Shown: piece after piece, positions 37,342-45,559 of the stretch
Layout of the letters: every line of letters begins with the position of its first letter
How positions within the stretch are numbered: position 1 is the first letter of the stretch
NCBI RefSeq assembly: GCF_900566055.1
Contig: NZ_UPHQ01000160.1
Location: forward strand, 1 to 45,559
Reading direction: 5' to 3'
Source: Mycobacterium innocens
GTDB lineage: Bacteria > Actinomycetota > Actinomycetes > Mycobacteriales > Mycobacteriaceae
Length of the DNA: 45,559 bases
Translations under genes and position numbers: made by a program
The notes under the pieces: model-generated
Told to the model about the DNA's origin: nothing
Database searches by the model: none
The model's input: the letters and a program-made list of their open reading frames with translations, nothing else

Positions 37342-40323
37342 TCAACTCCCGAACACCTTGCGCACGACCGCTTTTGCGCGCCGCGTCACCCGCAGATAGT
37401 TGTCCAGGAACTCGCCACCGTCGTCGTTGTGCCAGCCTGCGGCCACCGCGACCGCATTGAGCTGACGTCCCGGTCCGGGTAGCTGATCGGTGGGCTTGCC
37501 CCGGACCAGTACCAACGCGTTGCGGGCCCGGGTAGCGGTCAGCCAGGCCTGCCGCAGCAGGTGCACCTCATCTTCGGGGACCAGCCCGGCCGCGGCGATC
37601 GCGTCCAGGGATTCCAGCGTCGACGTGTTGTGCAGGGCCGGCGCCTCGTGCGCATGGCGCAGCTGCAGCAGCTGCACGGTCCACTCGATGTCGGTCAGTC
37701 CGCCGCGGCCCAGCTTGGTGTGGGTGTTGGGGTCGGCGCCGCGGGGCAACCGCTCGGACTCGATGCGCACCTTGATCCGGCGGATCTCGCGCACCGCCTC
37801 GGCGGACACGCCGTCGGGCGGATACCGCGTCCTGTCCGCCATCAGCAGGAACCGCCGCCCCAACTCCGCGTCGCCGGCCACCGAATGGGCGCGCAGCAGC
37901 GCCTGGATTTCCCACGGCTGCGCCCACTGCGCGTAGTACGCCTCATAGGAGGCCAGGGTGCGGACCAGCGGGCCGTTGCGGCCCTCGGGCCGCAGGCTGG
38001 TATCGACCTCCAGCGGCGGGTCGACGCTGGGGGTGCCCAACTGCGTCCGCACCTGCTCGGCGACCGATGTCGACCACTTGACGGCTTGCGCGTCACTGCA
38101 ACCGCTGGCCGGCTCGCACACAAACATCACGTCGGCATCCGACCCGTAGCCCAGCTCCGAGCCGCCCAGCCTGCCCATGCCGATGACGGCGATGGCCGCC
38201 GGGGCCTGGCCGTCCTCGGGCAGGTTGGCCCGGATGGTCGCCTCCAGCGCGGACTGCAGCACCGCCACCCACACCGAGGTGAGCGCCCGGCACACGTCGG
38301 TGACCTCGAGCATGCCCAGCAGATCCGCCGAACCGATGCGGGCCAGCTCCCGGCGGCGCAGGGTGCGTGCGGCCGCGATGGCGCGCACCGGGTCGGAGTG
38401 GCGCCCGGCCGAGGCGATCAGCGCCCGGGTAACCGCCGCGGGTTCGGTCTCGAGCAGCTTCGGTCCGGTGGGGCTGTCGGTGTAGTTCTGAATCACCTCG
38501 GGCGCGCGCATCAACAGATCAGGTACGTAGGCCGACGTGCCCAGCACATGCATCAGCCGCTTGCCCACGGTCGGCTTGTCACGCAGCGTGGCCAGGTACC
38601 AACTCTGGGTGGCCAGCGCCTCACTGAGTCGCCGGTACGCCAGGAGACCGCGGTCGGGATCCGGGGCATATGACAGCCAGTCCAGCAGCCGGGGCAACAG
38701 CACCGACTGCACCCGACCGCGGCGGCCACTCTGGTTGACCAGCGCCGACATGTGTTTCAACGCGGTCTGCGGACCCTCGTAGCCCAGTGCCGCCAGCTGC
38801 CGCTCGGCGGCTTCGGACGTCATGCCGCGGCCCGCGATCTCCAGCCCGGCCGGGCCGATCGACTCCAGCAGCGGCTGATAGAAGAGTTTGGCGTGCAACC
38901 GGGACACCCGCACGTTCTGGTGCTTGAGCTCCTCGCGCAACACCCCTGCGGCGTCGTGTCGTCCATCGGGCCGGATGTGTGCCGCCCGCGCCAGCCAGCG
39001 CACCGCCTCGTCGTCGTCGGCTGGGGGCAACAGGTGAGTGCGCTTGAGCCGCTGCAGCTGCAGTCGATGCTCGAGTAGCCGCAGGAACTCGTAGGAGGCG
39101 ATCATGTTGGCCGCGTCCTCACGCCCGATGTAGCCGCCGTCGCCCAACGCCGACAGCGCGTCGACGGTGGAGGCGACGTGCAGTGACTCATCGCTGCGGC
39201 CGTGCACGAGCTGCAGCAGCTGCGCGGCGAACTCCACGTCGCGCAGGCCGCCGCCGCCGAGCTTGAGCTCGCGGCCGCGGATGTCGGCAGGTACCAGTTG
39301 CTCCACCCGGCGGCGCATGGCCTGCACCTCGACCACGAAATCCGCGCGCTCGCAGGCGGTCCACACCATCGGCAGCAGCGCGTCTAGGTAGCGCCTGCCG
39401 AGTTCGGGGTCGCCTACCGCCGCACGGGCCTTCAACAGCGCCTGGAATTCCCAGGTTTTGGCCCAGCGCTGGTAGTAGGCGATGTGCGATTCGACCGTGC
39501 GGACCAGCTCCCCGCTGCGGCCCTCCGGCCGCAGCCCGGCGTCCACCTGGAAAAACGCCGACGACGCGACCCGGATCATCTCGCCGGCGACGCGGGTGGT
39601 GACCGGGTCGGCGCGCTCACCGACGAAGATGACGTCGACGTCGCTGACGTAATTCAGTTCGCGCGCACCGCATTTGCCCATCGCGATGACCGCCAGCCGC
39701 GGCGCAGCGCCCGCACCGCACACCGTTTTCTCGGCCACCCGAAGCGCTGCCGCCAGCGCCGCGTCGGCGATATCGGCCAAGTGGGCAGCCACCACGGTGA
39801 AAGGCAACACCGGCTCGTCTTCGACGGTGGCGGCCAGGTCCAGCGCGGCCAGCACCAGCAGGTGATCCCGGTACAGGGCGCGCAGCCGGTGCACTACCGA
39901 AGCCGGCGCATCCGACGATTCCTCGACACACGCGAGGAAAGACTGCTGCATCCGGTCGCGTGACGGCAGCGCGATCTTGCCACTGAGCAGCTTCCAGGAC
40001 TGTGGGTGCGCGACCAGATGGTCCCCCAGCGTCAGCGAGGAACCCAGCACCGCGAAGAGCCGTCCGCGCAGGCTGCGTTCGGTGAGTAGAGCAGTGTTCA
40101 GCTCTTCCCATCCGGTGTCGGGTTTTTCGGCCAGCCGCACCAGCGCTCGCAGTGCGGCGTCGGCGTCGGGTGCGCGCGACAGCGACCACAGCAGGTCGAC
40201 GTGGGCCTGGCCGTCCTCGTCGGTCCAACCCAGCTGGGTCAGATGGGCGCCGGCATGGGGGTCGACCAATCCGAGACGGCCGACGCTGGGCAGCTTGGGT
40301 CGCTGCGTCGCGGGCTTCGTCAC
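37342..40323 (-). CDS. glnE: bifunctional glutamine synthetase adenylyltransferase/adenylyl-removing enzyme
   Basis: 993 residues, the expected size. It attaches AMP to, or removes AMP from, the tyrosine of GlnA1, tuning nitrogen assimilation. Two nucleotidyltransferase domains are visible: the N-terminal (adenylyl-removing) [18 protein letters not shown] from residue 216, and the C-terminal (adenylylating) [20 protein letters not shown]. Each has the Gly-rich loop and Asp-x-Asp metal pair. [17 protein letters not shown] and [17 protein letters not shown] follow the two domains, showing the internal duplication. The start is a GTG with TACCGT 7 nt upstream on the minus strand. A plus-strand ORF of 370 codons inside it is a shadow. 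Confidence 0.95.
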   Translation of the reverse strand: MTKPATQRPKLPSVGRLGLVDPHAGAHLTQLGWTDEDGQAHVDLLWSLSRAPDADAALRALVRLAEKPDTGWEELNTALLTERSLRGRLFAVLGSSLTLGDHLVAHPQSWKLLSGKIALPSRDRMQQSFLACVEESSDAPASVVHRLRALYRDHLLVLAALDLAATVEDEPVLPFTVVAAHLADIADAALAAALRVAEKTVCGAGAAPRLAVIAMGKCGARELNYVSDVDVIFVGERADPVTTRVAGEMIRVASSAFFQVDAGLRPEGRSGELVRTVESHIAYYQRWAKTWEFQALLKARAAVGDPELGRRYLDALLPMVWTACERADFVVEVQAMRRRVEQLVPADIRGRELKLGGGGLRDVEFAAQLLQLVHGRSDESLHVASTVDALSALGDGGYIGREDAANMIASYEFLRLLEHRLQLQRLKRTHLLPPADDDEAVRWLARAAHIRPDGRHDAAGVLREELKHQNVRVSRLHAKLFYQPLLESIGPAGLEIAGRGMTSEAAERQLAALGYEGPQTALKHMSALVNQSGRRGRVQSVLLPRLLDWLSYAPDPDRGLLAYRRLSEALATQSWYLATLRDKPTVGKRLMHVLGTSAYVPDLLMRAPEVIQNYTDSPTGPKLLETEPAAVTRALIASAGRHSDPVRAIAAARTLRRRELARIGSADLLGMLEVTDVCRALTSVWVAVLQSALEATIRANLPEDGQAPAAIAVIGMGRLGGSELGYGSDADVMFVCEPASGCSDAQAVKWSTSVAEQVRTQLGTPSVDPPLEVDTSLRPEGRNGPLVRTLASYEAYYAQWAQPWEIQALLRAHSVAGDAELGRRFLLMADRTRYPPDGVSAEAVREIRRIKVRIESERLPRGADPNTHTKLGRGGLTDIEWTVQLLQLRHAHEAPALHNTSTLESLDAIAAAGLVPEDEVHLLRQAWLTATRARNALVLVRGKPTDQLPGPGRQLNAVAVAAGWHNDDGGEFLDNYLRVTRRAKAVVRKVFGS

Positions 40324-40330
40324 GACCTCG

Positions 40331-40336
40331 ACGGTA
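40331..40336 (-). promoter_or_regulatory. -10 element for leaderless glnE mRNA
   Basis: TACCGT on the minus strand, 7 nt before the GTG of glnE; no Shine-Dalgarno. It lies in the 54-bp gap after glnA2, so glnE can be transcribed on its own. Confidence 0.5.
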
Positions 40337-40377
40337 GCGCACCACGGCGCGGGTCCGGCGCGAGCGGCCGCGTTGAG

Positions 40378-41718
40378 CTAGAGCGACAGGTAGGTGCGCA
40401 GTTCGTAGGGCGTGACGTGGCTGCGGTAGGTGGCCCATTCGCGGCGCTTGTTGCGCAGGAAGAAGTCAAAGACGTGCTCCCCCAAGGCCTCCGCGACGAG
40501 TTCGGAGGCTTCCATGGCGCGCAGCGCGCTGTCCAGGCTGGACGGCAACTCCCGGTAGCCCATGGTGCGGCGTTCCTCGGGGGTGAGGTCCCAGACGTTG
40601 TCCTCGGCCTGCGGGCCCAGCACGTAGCCCTTCTCCACGCCGCGCAGTCCGGCGGCCAGCAGCACCGCGAACGTCAGGTAGGGGTTACAGGCCGAGTCGG
40701 GGCTGCGCACCTCGATGCGCCGCGACGACGTCTTGTGCGGGGTGTACATGGGCACCCGCACCAGGGCCGAGCGGTTGGCCGCGCCCCACGACGCGGCGGT
40801 GGGCGCCTCACCGCCCTGCACCAGCCGCTTGTAGGAGTTGACCCATTGATTGGTCACGGCGCTGATCTCGGAGGCATGCTCGAGGATTCCGGCGATGAAC
40901 GACTTGCCGACGTCCGACAGTTGCAGCGGATCGTCGGGGCTGTGGAAGGCGTTGACGTCGCCCTCGAACAGGCTCATGTGGGTATGCATCGCCGAGCCCG
41001 GATGCTGCCCGAACGGTTTGGGCATGAACGTGGCCCGCACACCTTCTTCCAGCGCGACTTCTTTGATGACGTAGCGGAAGGTCATCACGTTGTCGGCCAT
41101 CGACAACGCGTCGGCGAAGCGCAGGTCGATCTCCTGCTGGCCGGGTGCGCCCTCGTGGTGACTGAACTCCACCGAGATGCCCATGAACTCCAGCGCCTCG
41201 ATCGCATGTCGGCGAAACTTGGAGGCCGATTCGTGCACCGCCTGGTCGAAATAACCGGCGTTGTCGATCGGAACGGGCTCCGTCCCGTCTTCGGGACCGG
41301 GCTTGAGCAGGAAGAACTCGATTTCGGGATGCACGTAGCAGGAAAAGCCGAGTTCGTTGGCCTTGGTCAGCTGCCGGCGCAGCACATGCCGGGGATCAGC
41401 CCACGAGGGTGAGCCGTCCGGCATAGTGATGTCGCAGAAGATCCGCGCCGAGTGGTGGTGGCCGGAGCCCGTCGTCCACGGCAGCACCTGGAAGGTCGAC
41501 GGATCCGGGTTGGCCACGGTGTCGGATTCCGATACCCGGGCGAAGCCCTCGATCGAGGACCCGTCGAAGCCGATGCCCTCCTCGAAGGCGCCTTCGAGTT
41601 CGGCAGGGGCGATGGCGACCGACTTGAGGAAGCCGAGCACGTCGGTGAACCAGAGCCGGACAAAGCGGATGTCACGTTCTTCGAGCGTGCGCAGGACGAA
41701 TTCCTTTTGCCGATCCAT
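40378..41718 (-). CDS. glnA2: glutamine synthetase paralog GlnA2
   Basis: 446 residues. A second type I glutamine synthetase-fold enzyme, non-essential in M. tuberculosis; in other actinobacteria some paralogs gamma-glutamylate polyamines. The catalytic core is kept: GFDGSSIEGFARVSESD, HPEIEFFLL, HHEGAPGQQEIDLRF, FMPKPFGQHPGSAMHTHMS, NRSALVRVP and VRSPDSACNPYL. The loop that carries the adenylylated Tyr in GlnA1 (DLYELPPE) reads NVWDLTPE here, with Trp in its place, so GlnE should not modify it. The ATG start (MDRQKEFVL) has TAGTGT 7 nt upstream on the minus strand. Confidence 0.94.
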   Translation of the reverse strand: MDRQKEFVLRTLEERDIRFVRLWFTDVLGFLKSVAIAPAELEGAFEEGIGFDGSSIEGFARVSESDTVANPDPSTFQVLPWTTGSGHHHSARIFCDITMPDGSPSWADPRHVLRRQLTKANELGFSCYVHPEIEFFLLKPGPEDGTEPVPIDNAGYFDQAVHESASKFRRHAIEALEFMGISVEFSHHEGAPGQQEIDLRFADALSMADNVMTFRYVIKEVALEEGVRATFMPKPFGQHPGSAMHTHMSLFEGDVNAFHSPDDPLQLSDVGKSFIAGILEHASEISAVTNQWVNSYKRLVQGGEAPTAASWGAANRSALVRVPMYTPHKTSSRRIEVRSPDSACNPYLTFAVLLAAGLRGVEKGYVLGPQAEDNVWDLTPEERRTMGYRELPSSLDSALRAMEASELVAEALGEHVFDFFLRNKRREWATYRSHVTPYELRTYLSL

Positions 41719-41725
41719 AACTGGA

Positions 41726-41731
41726 ACACTA
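41726..41731 (-). promoter_or_regulatory. -10 element for leaderless glnA2 mRNA
   Basis: TAGTGT on the minus strand, 7 nt before the glnA2 ATG; no Shine-Dalgarno. Confidence 0.55.
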
Positions 41732-41789
41732 TGCAAGCTCTGTTAATACCGTGTTACCAATGCCCGGCCAGACACGTTGCCAAGCCGGC

Positions 41790-43349
41790 TCAGGACCCGC
41801 AGCGAAGATTCGCCGGCGGCAACGTCAAATCGACAAAGTAGCGCACCACCGCGGTGTCCACACAGTCGTTGCCGTCGAACACCGCCGTGTGCTGGGTCCC
41901 GTCGAAGGTGATCAGCGCGGCGCCCAGCTGCCGGGCCAGGTCTACCCCGGCCTGATACGGGGTGGCCGGGTCGTGGGTGGTGGAGACCACCACGACCTTG
42001 CCCGGCAGAGCGGGTGCGGCGGCGTGCGGCGCCGACGTCGCCGGTACCGGCCACAGCGCACACAGATCGCGCGGCGCGAAGCCGGTGTACTGCCCGTAGC
42101 TGAGGAACGGCGCGGCCTGGCGGAACTGCTGATCGGCCGACACCCACGACGCGGCGTCCGTCGGCGCCGGCGCGTCGACGCAGCGAATCGCGTTGAACGC
42201 GTCCTGGTCGTTGTCGTAATGGCCGTCGCGGTCGCGGCCGTAGTAGTCGTCGGCAAGCACCAGCAGGTCGTCGGCGGCGGTGCCGCGCTGCAGCCCCAGC
42301 AGGCCACTGGTCAGGTACTTCCAATGCTGCGGAGTGTAAAGCGCGTTGATGGTGCCGGTGGTGGCGTCGGCGTAGCTCAGGCCGCGCGGATCCGAGGTCT
42401 TGCCCGGGTTGGCTGCCAGCGGGTCGACCAGCGCGTGGTAGCGGTTGACCCACTGGGTCGGGTCGGTGCCCAGCGGGCAGGCCGCCGAGCGCGCACAGTC
42501 CGCGGCGTAGTCGTTGAAGGCGGTTTGAAATCCGGCCAGCTGCTTGACGTTTTCCTCGATCGGGCCGATGGTCGGGTCGATCGCGCCGTCGAGCACCATC
42601 GCCCGGACGTGGGCGCCGAACCGCTCGACGTAGGCGGTGCCCAACTCGGTGCCGTAGCTGTAGCCGAGGTAGTTGATCTGGTCGTCACCCAGGGCCTGGC
42701 GGATCAGGTCCATGTCACGCGCCGCCGACGCGGTCCCGACGTTGGCCAGGAACCCGGGGCCCATCCGGTCGGCACACTGCTGCGCCAGCTCTCGGTACAC
42801 CTGCTCGATGTGGGCCACACCGGCCTGGCTGTAGTCGACCATCGGGTCGCGCCGGTAGATGTCGAACTCGGCGTCGGTACGGCACCGCAGGGACGGAGTC
42901 GAGTGGCCGACACCTCGGGGGTCGAAGCCCACCAAGTCGAAGTGACGGGCGATGTCGGTGTCCTTCAGTTCGGGCGCCATCCCGGCGACCATGTCGACCG
43001 CGGAGGCCCCGGGCCCGCCGGGGTTGAGCAGCAACGACCCGATCCGCTGCCCGGTCGCGGGAACCCGGATCATCGCCAGCGTGGCCTGCGCAGCACCGGG
43101 ATGGTCGTAGTCGACCGGGACCGACACCGTCGTACAGCGGGCCGTCGGAATGTCTCTGGTGTCGGGGACGAAGGCGGAACACGAGCCCCAGTTCTGCTGC
43201 TGCGCCGCGGCCGCGGGCGTTACCGGGCTTTGGGTCTGACCGGTGTCGGCCTCGGGAGTCGCACGGGCCGACGGCAGTTGACCGCCGAGCACGAGCCCGA
43301 ATGACAGCAGCGCCGAGCTGAACGGTCTCAGACGCGACATGGCCAGCAT
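41790..43349 (-). CDS. exported alpha/beta-hydrolase peptidase (Rv2223c-like, Hip1/CaeA family)
   Basis: 519 residues. A secreted serine hydrolase of the S33-like tripeptidyl/proline aminopeptidase group. An N-terminal signal peptide (SRLRPFSSALLSFGLVLGGQLPSARA) ends at an A-x-A-type site, with no lipobox. The oxyanion segment is LLLNPGGPGASAVDM, the nucleophile is Ser231 in LGYSYGTELG, and the other triad residues are the Asp of STTHDPATPY and the His of DGTQHTAVF. Several cysteines suggest disulfides outside the cell. The start is uncertain: ATGs at 43361, 43349 and 43340 are in frame; 43349 gives the family length. M. tuberculosis has a second copy, caeA/hip1, next to it; here ctaD lies in that place. 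Confidence 0.88.
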   Translation of the reverse strand: MLAMSRLRPFSSALLSFGLVLGGQLPSARATPEADTGQTQSPVTPAAAAQQQNWGSCSAFVPDTRDIPTARCTTVSVPVDYDHPGAAQATLAMIRVPATGQRIGSLLLNPGGPGASAVDMVAGMAPELKDTDIARHFDLVGFDPRGVGHSTPSLRCRTDAEFDIYRRDPMVDYSQAGVAHIEQVYRELAQQCADRMGPGFLANVGTASAARDMDLIRQALGDDQINYLGYSYGTELGTAYVERFGAHVRAMVLDGAIDPTIGPIEENVKQLAGFQTAFNDYAADCARSAACPLGTDPTQWVNRYHALVDPLAANPGKTSDPRGLSYADATTGTINALYTPQHWKYLTSGLLGLQRGTAADDLLVLADDYYGRDRDGHYDNDQDAFNAIRCVDAPAPTDAASWVSADQQFRQAAPFLSYGQYTGFAPRDLCALWPVPATSAPHAAAPALPGKVVVVSTTHDPATPYQAGVDLARQLGAALITFDGTQHTAVFDGNDCVDTAVVRYFVDLTLPPANLRCGS

Positions 43350-43437
43350 CGTCTCACCCATGGATACCCGTCGCAGCGCGAACTGGTCACGCCTTGATCT
43401 CGTATCGGCGTGGTGCGCGGTGGGTGCGCGGCGGCCC

Positions 43438-45165
43438 TCAGCCGGCGCCGACGGTCTCTGCTTCCGCCACTTCTTCGTGTCGGCCGACGTGGGCTTCGGC
43501 GCGCATGCGTTTCACCATGTGCGGGTAGTGCAGCTCGAAAGCCGGCCGCTCCGAACGGATTCGGGGCAGCTCGGTGAAGTTGTGCCGCGGCGGCGGGCAG
43601 CTGGTGGCCCATTCCAGCGAGTTGCCGTGGCCCCAGGGGTCGTCGACCAACACCGGTTCGCCGAAGCGCCAACTCTTGAATACGTTCCACGCAAACGGCA
43701 GCACCGAGATGCCGAGGATGAATGCCCCCACCGTGGAGACCACGTTCAGCGTTTGGTAACCGTCGGTGGGCAGATAGTCCGCGTAGCGGCGGGGCATCCC
43801 GGCATTGCCCAGCCAGTGCTGGACCAGGAACGTGGTGTGAAAGCCGATGAACGTCAGCCAGAAATGCAGCTTGCCCAGGCGCTCGTCGAGCAGCCGTCCG
43901 GTCATCTTCGGGAACCAGAAGTAGACGCCGGCGTAGGTGGCGAAGACGATGGTGCCGAACAGCGTGTAATGGAAGTGCGCCACCACGAAGTAGCTGTCGC
44001 TGACGTGGAAGTCCAGCGGCGGGCTGGCCAGCATCACACCGGTCAAGCCGCCGGCCAGGAAGGTGACCAGGAACCCGAACGAGAAGAGCATCGGCGTCTC
44101 GAAGGTCAACTGGCCCCGCCACATGGTGCCGATCCAGTTGAAGAATTTGAGACCGGTGGGGACCGCGATCAGAAACGTCATGAAGGAGAAGAACGGCAGC
44201 AGCACCGCGCCGGTGACGAACATGTGATGGGCCCACACCGCCACCGACAGCGCCGCGATGGACAGGGTCGCATAGACCAGCGTGGTGTAGCCGAAAATCG
44301 GCTTGCGGGCAAACACCGGGATCACCTCGGAGATGATGCCGAAGAACGGCAGCGCGATCACATACACCTCGGGATGCCCGAAGAACCAGAACAGGTGCTG
44401 GAACAGGATCACCCCGCCGTTGGCCGCGTCGTAGATGTGGGCACCGAGGTGGCGGTCGGCGGCCAGGCCGAACAGCGCGGCGGTCAACAGCGGGAAGATC
44501 ATCAGCACCAGCACGCTGGTGACCATGATGTTCCAAGTGAAGATCGGCATCCGGAACATCGTCATGCCCGGGGCGCGCATGCACACCACGGTGGTGAGCA
44601 TGTTGACCCCACCCAGGATGGTGCCCAGACCACCCACACCCAGGCCCAGGATCCACAGGTCGCCACCGGGTCCGGGACTGTGGATCGCGTTGGACAGCGG
44701 GGTGTAGGCCGTCCACCCGAAGTCGGCAGGGCCGCCCGGGACGATGAAGCCGCTCAGCGCGATCAGCGCGCCGAAGATGAACAGCCAGAACGACAGCGCG
44801 TTGAGCCGCGGGAAGGCGACGTCGGGGGCGCCGATCTGCAGGGGCAGCACCAGGTTGGCGAAGCCGAAGACGACGGGGGTGGCGTAGAACAGCAACATCG
44901 CCGTGCCGTGCATGGTGAACAACTGGTTGTACTGCTCGTTGGACAGAAATTGCAGCCCCGGCGCGGCGAGTTCACCGCGGATCAGCAACGCCATCAGGCC
45001 GGCGATGAAAAAGAAGATATAGCAGGCGACCATGTACATGATGCCGATCATCTTGTGATCGGTGGTGGTGATGATCTTGTAGAGCAAGTTGCCCTTCGGC
45101 CCGACCCGGGCCGGAAACGGCCGGCGGGCCTGAAGGTCTTGGGCGGGCGGCGCTTCAGTGGTCAT
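43438..45165 (-). CDS. ctaD: cytochrome c oxidase subunit I (CtaD)
   Basis: 575 residues with 12 transmembrane helices. It holds heme a, heme a3 and CuB and reduces oxygen to water. Ligand motifs are present: the heme a His in FTMHGTAML, the CuB and cross-link motif [10 protein letters not shown] (His with the Tyr), the CuB His pair WAHHMFVTG, and [11 protein letters not shown] for the a3 and a hemes. The proton-channel residue pattern is that of aa3 oxidases (K-channel Lys region [10 protein letters not shown]). The ATG at 45163-45165 has GGAG upstream with about 7-nt spacing. In M. tuberculosis ctaD lies about 0.9 Mb from ctaC; here it follows the peptidase gene, so it is either moved or a second copy. 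A DosR-like box lies about 105 bp upstream. Confidence 0.96.
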   Translation of the reverse strand: MTTEAPPAQDLQARRPFPARVGPKGNLLYKIITTTDHKMIGIMYMVACYIFFFIAGLMALLIRGELAAPGLQFLSNEQYNQLFTMHGTAMLLFYATPVVFGFANLVLPLQIGAPDVAFPRLNALSFWLFIFGALIALSGFIVPGGPADFGWTAYTPLSNAIHSPGPGGDLWILGLGVGGLGTILGGVNMLTTVVCMRAPGMTMFRMPIFTWNIMVTSVLVLMIFPLLTAALFGLAADRHLGAHIYDAANGGVILFQHLFWFFGHPEVYVIALPFFGIISEVIPVFARKPIFGYTTLVYATLSIAALSVAVWAHHMFVTGAVLLPFFSFMTFLIAVPTGLKFFNWIGTMWRGQLTFETPMLFSFGFLVTFLAGGLTGVMLASPPLDFHVSDSYFVVAHFHYTLFGTIVFATYAGVYFWFPKMTGRLLDERLGKLHFWLTFIGFHTTFLVQHWLGNAGMPRRYADYLPTDGYQTLNVVSTVGAFILGISVLPFAWNVFKSWRFGEPVLVDDPWGHGNSLEWATSCPPPRHNFTELPRIRSERPAFELHYPHMVKRMRAEAHVGRHEEVAEAETVGAG

Positions 45166-45240
45166 GGGTTGACTCCAGGGGGTCTCATGATCGGAGCGGC
45201 ATTCGGAGCAGCGTCGGAACAGCATCGGACAAGCCGCCCA

Positions 45241-45246
45241 AGTATT
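45241..45246 (-). promoter_or_regulatory. -10 candidate for ctaD
   Basis: AATACT on the minus strand. The DosR-like box is centred about 33 bp upstream, a usual position for DosR-activated promoters. This would leave a leader of about 70 nt. Confidence 0.35.
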
Positions 45247-45268
45247 CCGGCGGGCCACCGCCGCGCCC

Positions 45269-45285
45269 TAGGGCCAAACGTCCCT
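45269..45285 (-). promoter_or_regulatory. DosR (DevR)-like box upstream of ctaD
   Basis: On the minus strand the site reads AGGGACGTTTGGCCCTA, an imperfect palindrome with the GGGAC...GCCC core of mycobacterial DosR boxes. It lies 104-120 bp before the ctaD ATG. Confidence 0.5.
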
Positions 45286-45300
45286 ATTTTCCGCGGGGAC

Positions 45301-45464
45301 TTAGTGGTCGCAGTCGCTGATTCGTCGGGGGTCGGTCTGTCCTGTTAGGAGGGCGGCACTCAACCCGACACGCGTCGAGATCGACGCCACCGCGATCCCC
45401 CACCCTCGACGAACTTACGAGGGTGCCCACTTAGTGGTCGCGCCCGTAAGTTCGTCGGGGGTCG
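45301..45464. repeat. direct repeat, two copies 130 bp apart
   Basis: Copy A (45301-45334) and copy B (45431-45464) share TTAGTGGTCGC at their left ends and TTCGTCGGGGGTCG at their right ends, with the same 9-nt spacing but different bases between them. The paired, spaced blocks suggest binding sites or element ends. Confidence 0.65.
45407..45457. repeat. inverted repeat, 13-bp perfect arms
   Basis: CGACGAACTTACG (45407-45419) and CGTAAGTTCGTCG (45445-45457), separated by 25 nt. The right arm overlaps copy B of the direct repeat. It could end the partial ORF's transcript or mark an element end. Confidence 0.65.
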
Positions 45465-45467
45465 CAT

Positions 45468-45559
45468 TCAGGCTGCTCGGGGCTGGATCGGATTGTGCTG
45501 GGGTTCGTGGTTGTCGAGCTTGGTCAGCAGGTCGTTCAGGTCGGTGGTGGTGAACTTCC
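45468..45559 (-). CDS. 3' end of an ORF, possibly a transposase (partial)
   Basis: The last 29 codons and stop of a minus-strand ORF that enters from the right edge. The visible end reads KFTTTDLNDLLTKLDN then HEPQHNPIQPRAA. I do not recognise the family. Its position beside short direct and inverted repeats suggests a transposase or other mobile-element gene, but an ordinary chromosomal gene cannot be excluded. Confidence 0.35.
   Translation of the reverse strand, partial: KFTTTDLNDLLTKLDNHEPQHNPIQPRAA

Larger units (their letters stand above)
45166..45467. other. ctaD upstream region with repeats
   Basis: 302 bp without a supported gene. Going outward from ctaD it contains a -10-like AATACT (minus strand, 45241-45246), the DosR-like box (45269-45285), and two copies of a direct repeat around 45301-45334 and 45431-45464. 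An inverted repeat lies at 45407-45457. Confidence 0.5.

Noticed and set aside
37561..38673. 370-codon plus-strand ORF inside glnE
   Set aside because: It is antisense to a conserved nucleotidyltransferase domain and has no recognisable motif.
43339..45348. 669-codon plus-strand ORF antisense to ctaD
   Set aside because: It is low in complexity (H, Q, E, G, D runs) and mirrors codon bias of ctaD, whose heme and copper ligands are intact.

Overview
The window comes from a high-GC actinobacterial chromosome, almost certainly a Mycobacterium. From position 1 to about 43.3 kb it follows the gene order I remember from M. tuberculosis H37Rv for mmpS3 to Rv2223c (about Rv2198c-Rv2223c): cytochrome oxidase genes, asnB, adoK, cobalamin genes, ilvE, gcvT, an adenylate cyclase, pepB, ephD, dlaT, lipB-lipA, glnA1, glnE and glnA2. 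The proteins match that set in length and in catalytic residues. No rRNA, tRNA or CRISPR array was seen.

Layout. (1) 1-2.2 kb, minus strand: ctaC-ctaF (cytochrome c oxidase subunits II and IV), then the 5' part of mmpS3. (2) 2.5-8.9 kb: asnB, adoK, a membrane protein, an A-type Fe-S carrier, a glycerate kinase-like gene and a DUF3043 protein. (3) 8.9-11.3 kb: cobU-cobT-cobS, translationally coupled, for nucleotide-loop assembly of cobalamin. (4) 11.3-17.7 kb: a multi-pass membrane protein, ilvE, gcvT, a class III adenylate cyclase and pepB. (5) 17.7-20.3 kb: three genes not in the reference order (CrtI-like FAD oxidoreductase, SRPBCC protein, small membrane protein). (6) 20.3-25.1 kb: ephD, dlaT and an epimerase. 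(7) 25.1-30.8 kb: an accessory island with a four-gene plus-strand operon (flavodoxin-like reductase, DehI-like protein, RraA/HMG-aldolase-like protein, ThDP enzyme) facing a minus-strand F420-type oxidoreductase and a DUF1622 membrane protein. (8) 30.9-33.8 kb: lipB-lipA, a DUF4191 membrane protein and an RDD protein. (9) 34-41.7 kb: nitrogen assimilation (glnA1, glnE, glnA2), with an inserted thioesterase plus LLM oxidoreductase pair. (10) 41.8-45.2 kb: an exported alpha/beta-hydrolase protease and ctaD, the latter out of its usual context. (11) 45.3-45.56 kb: repeats and the 3' end of an unidentified ORF, possibly a mobile-element edge.

The genes form several functional sets: aerobic respiration (ctaC, ctaF, ctaD), nitrogen and amino-acid metabolism (asnB, ilvE, gcvT, glnA1, glnE, glnA2), and lipoate (lipB and lipA serve the lipoyl domains of DlaT and the glycine cleavage system to which GcvT belongs). 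Many genes have a TANNNT-like -10 hexamer 7-8 nt before the start codon and no Shine-Dalgarno, the signature of leaderless mycobacterial mRNAs. Two regulatory sites stand out: a GlnR-type box upstream of glnA1 and a DosR-like box upstream of ctaD.

The best candidate for an undescribed system is the 25.1-30.8 kb island. It looks like a small regulated catabolic operon whose substrate cannot be told from sequence alone.
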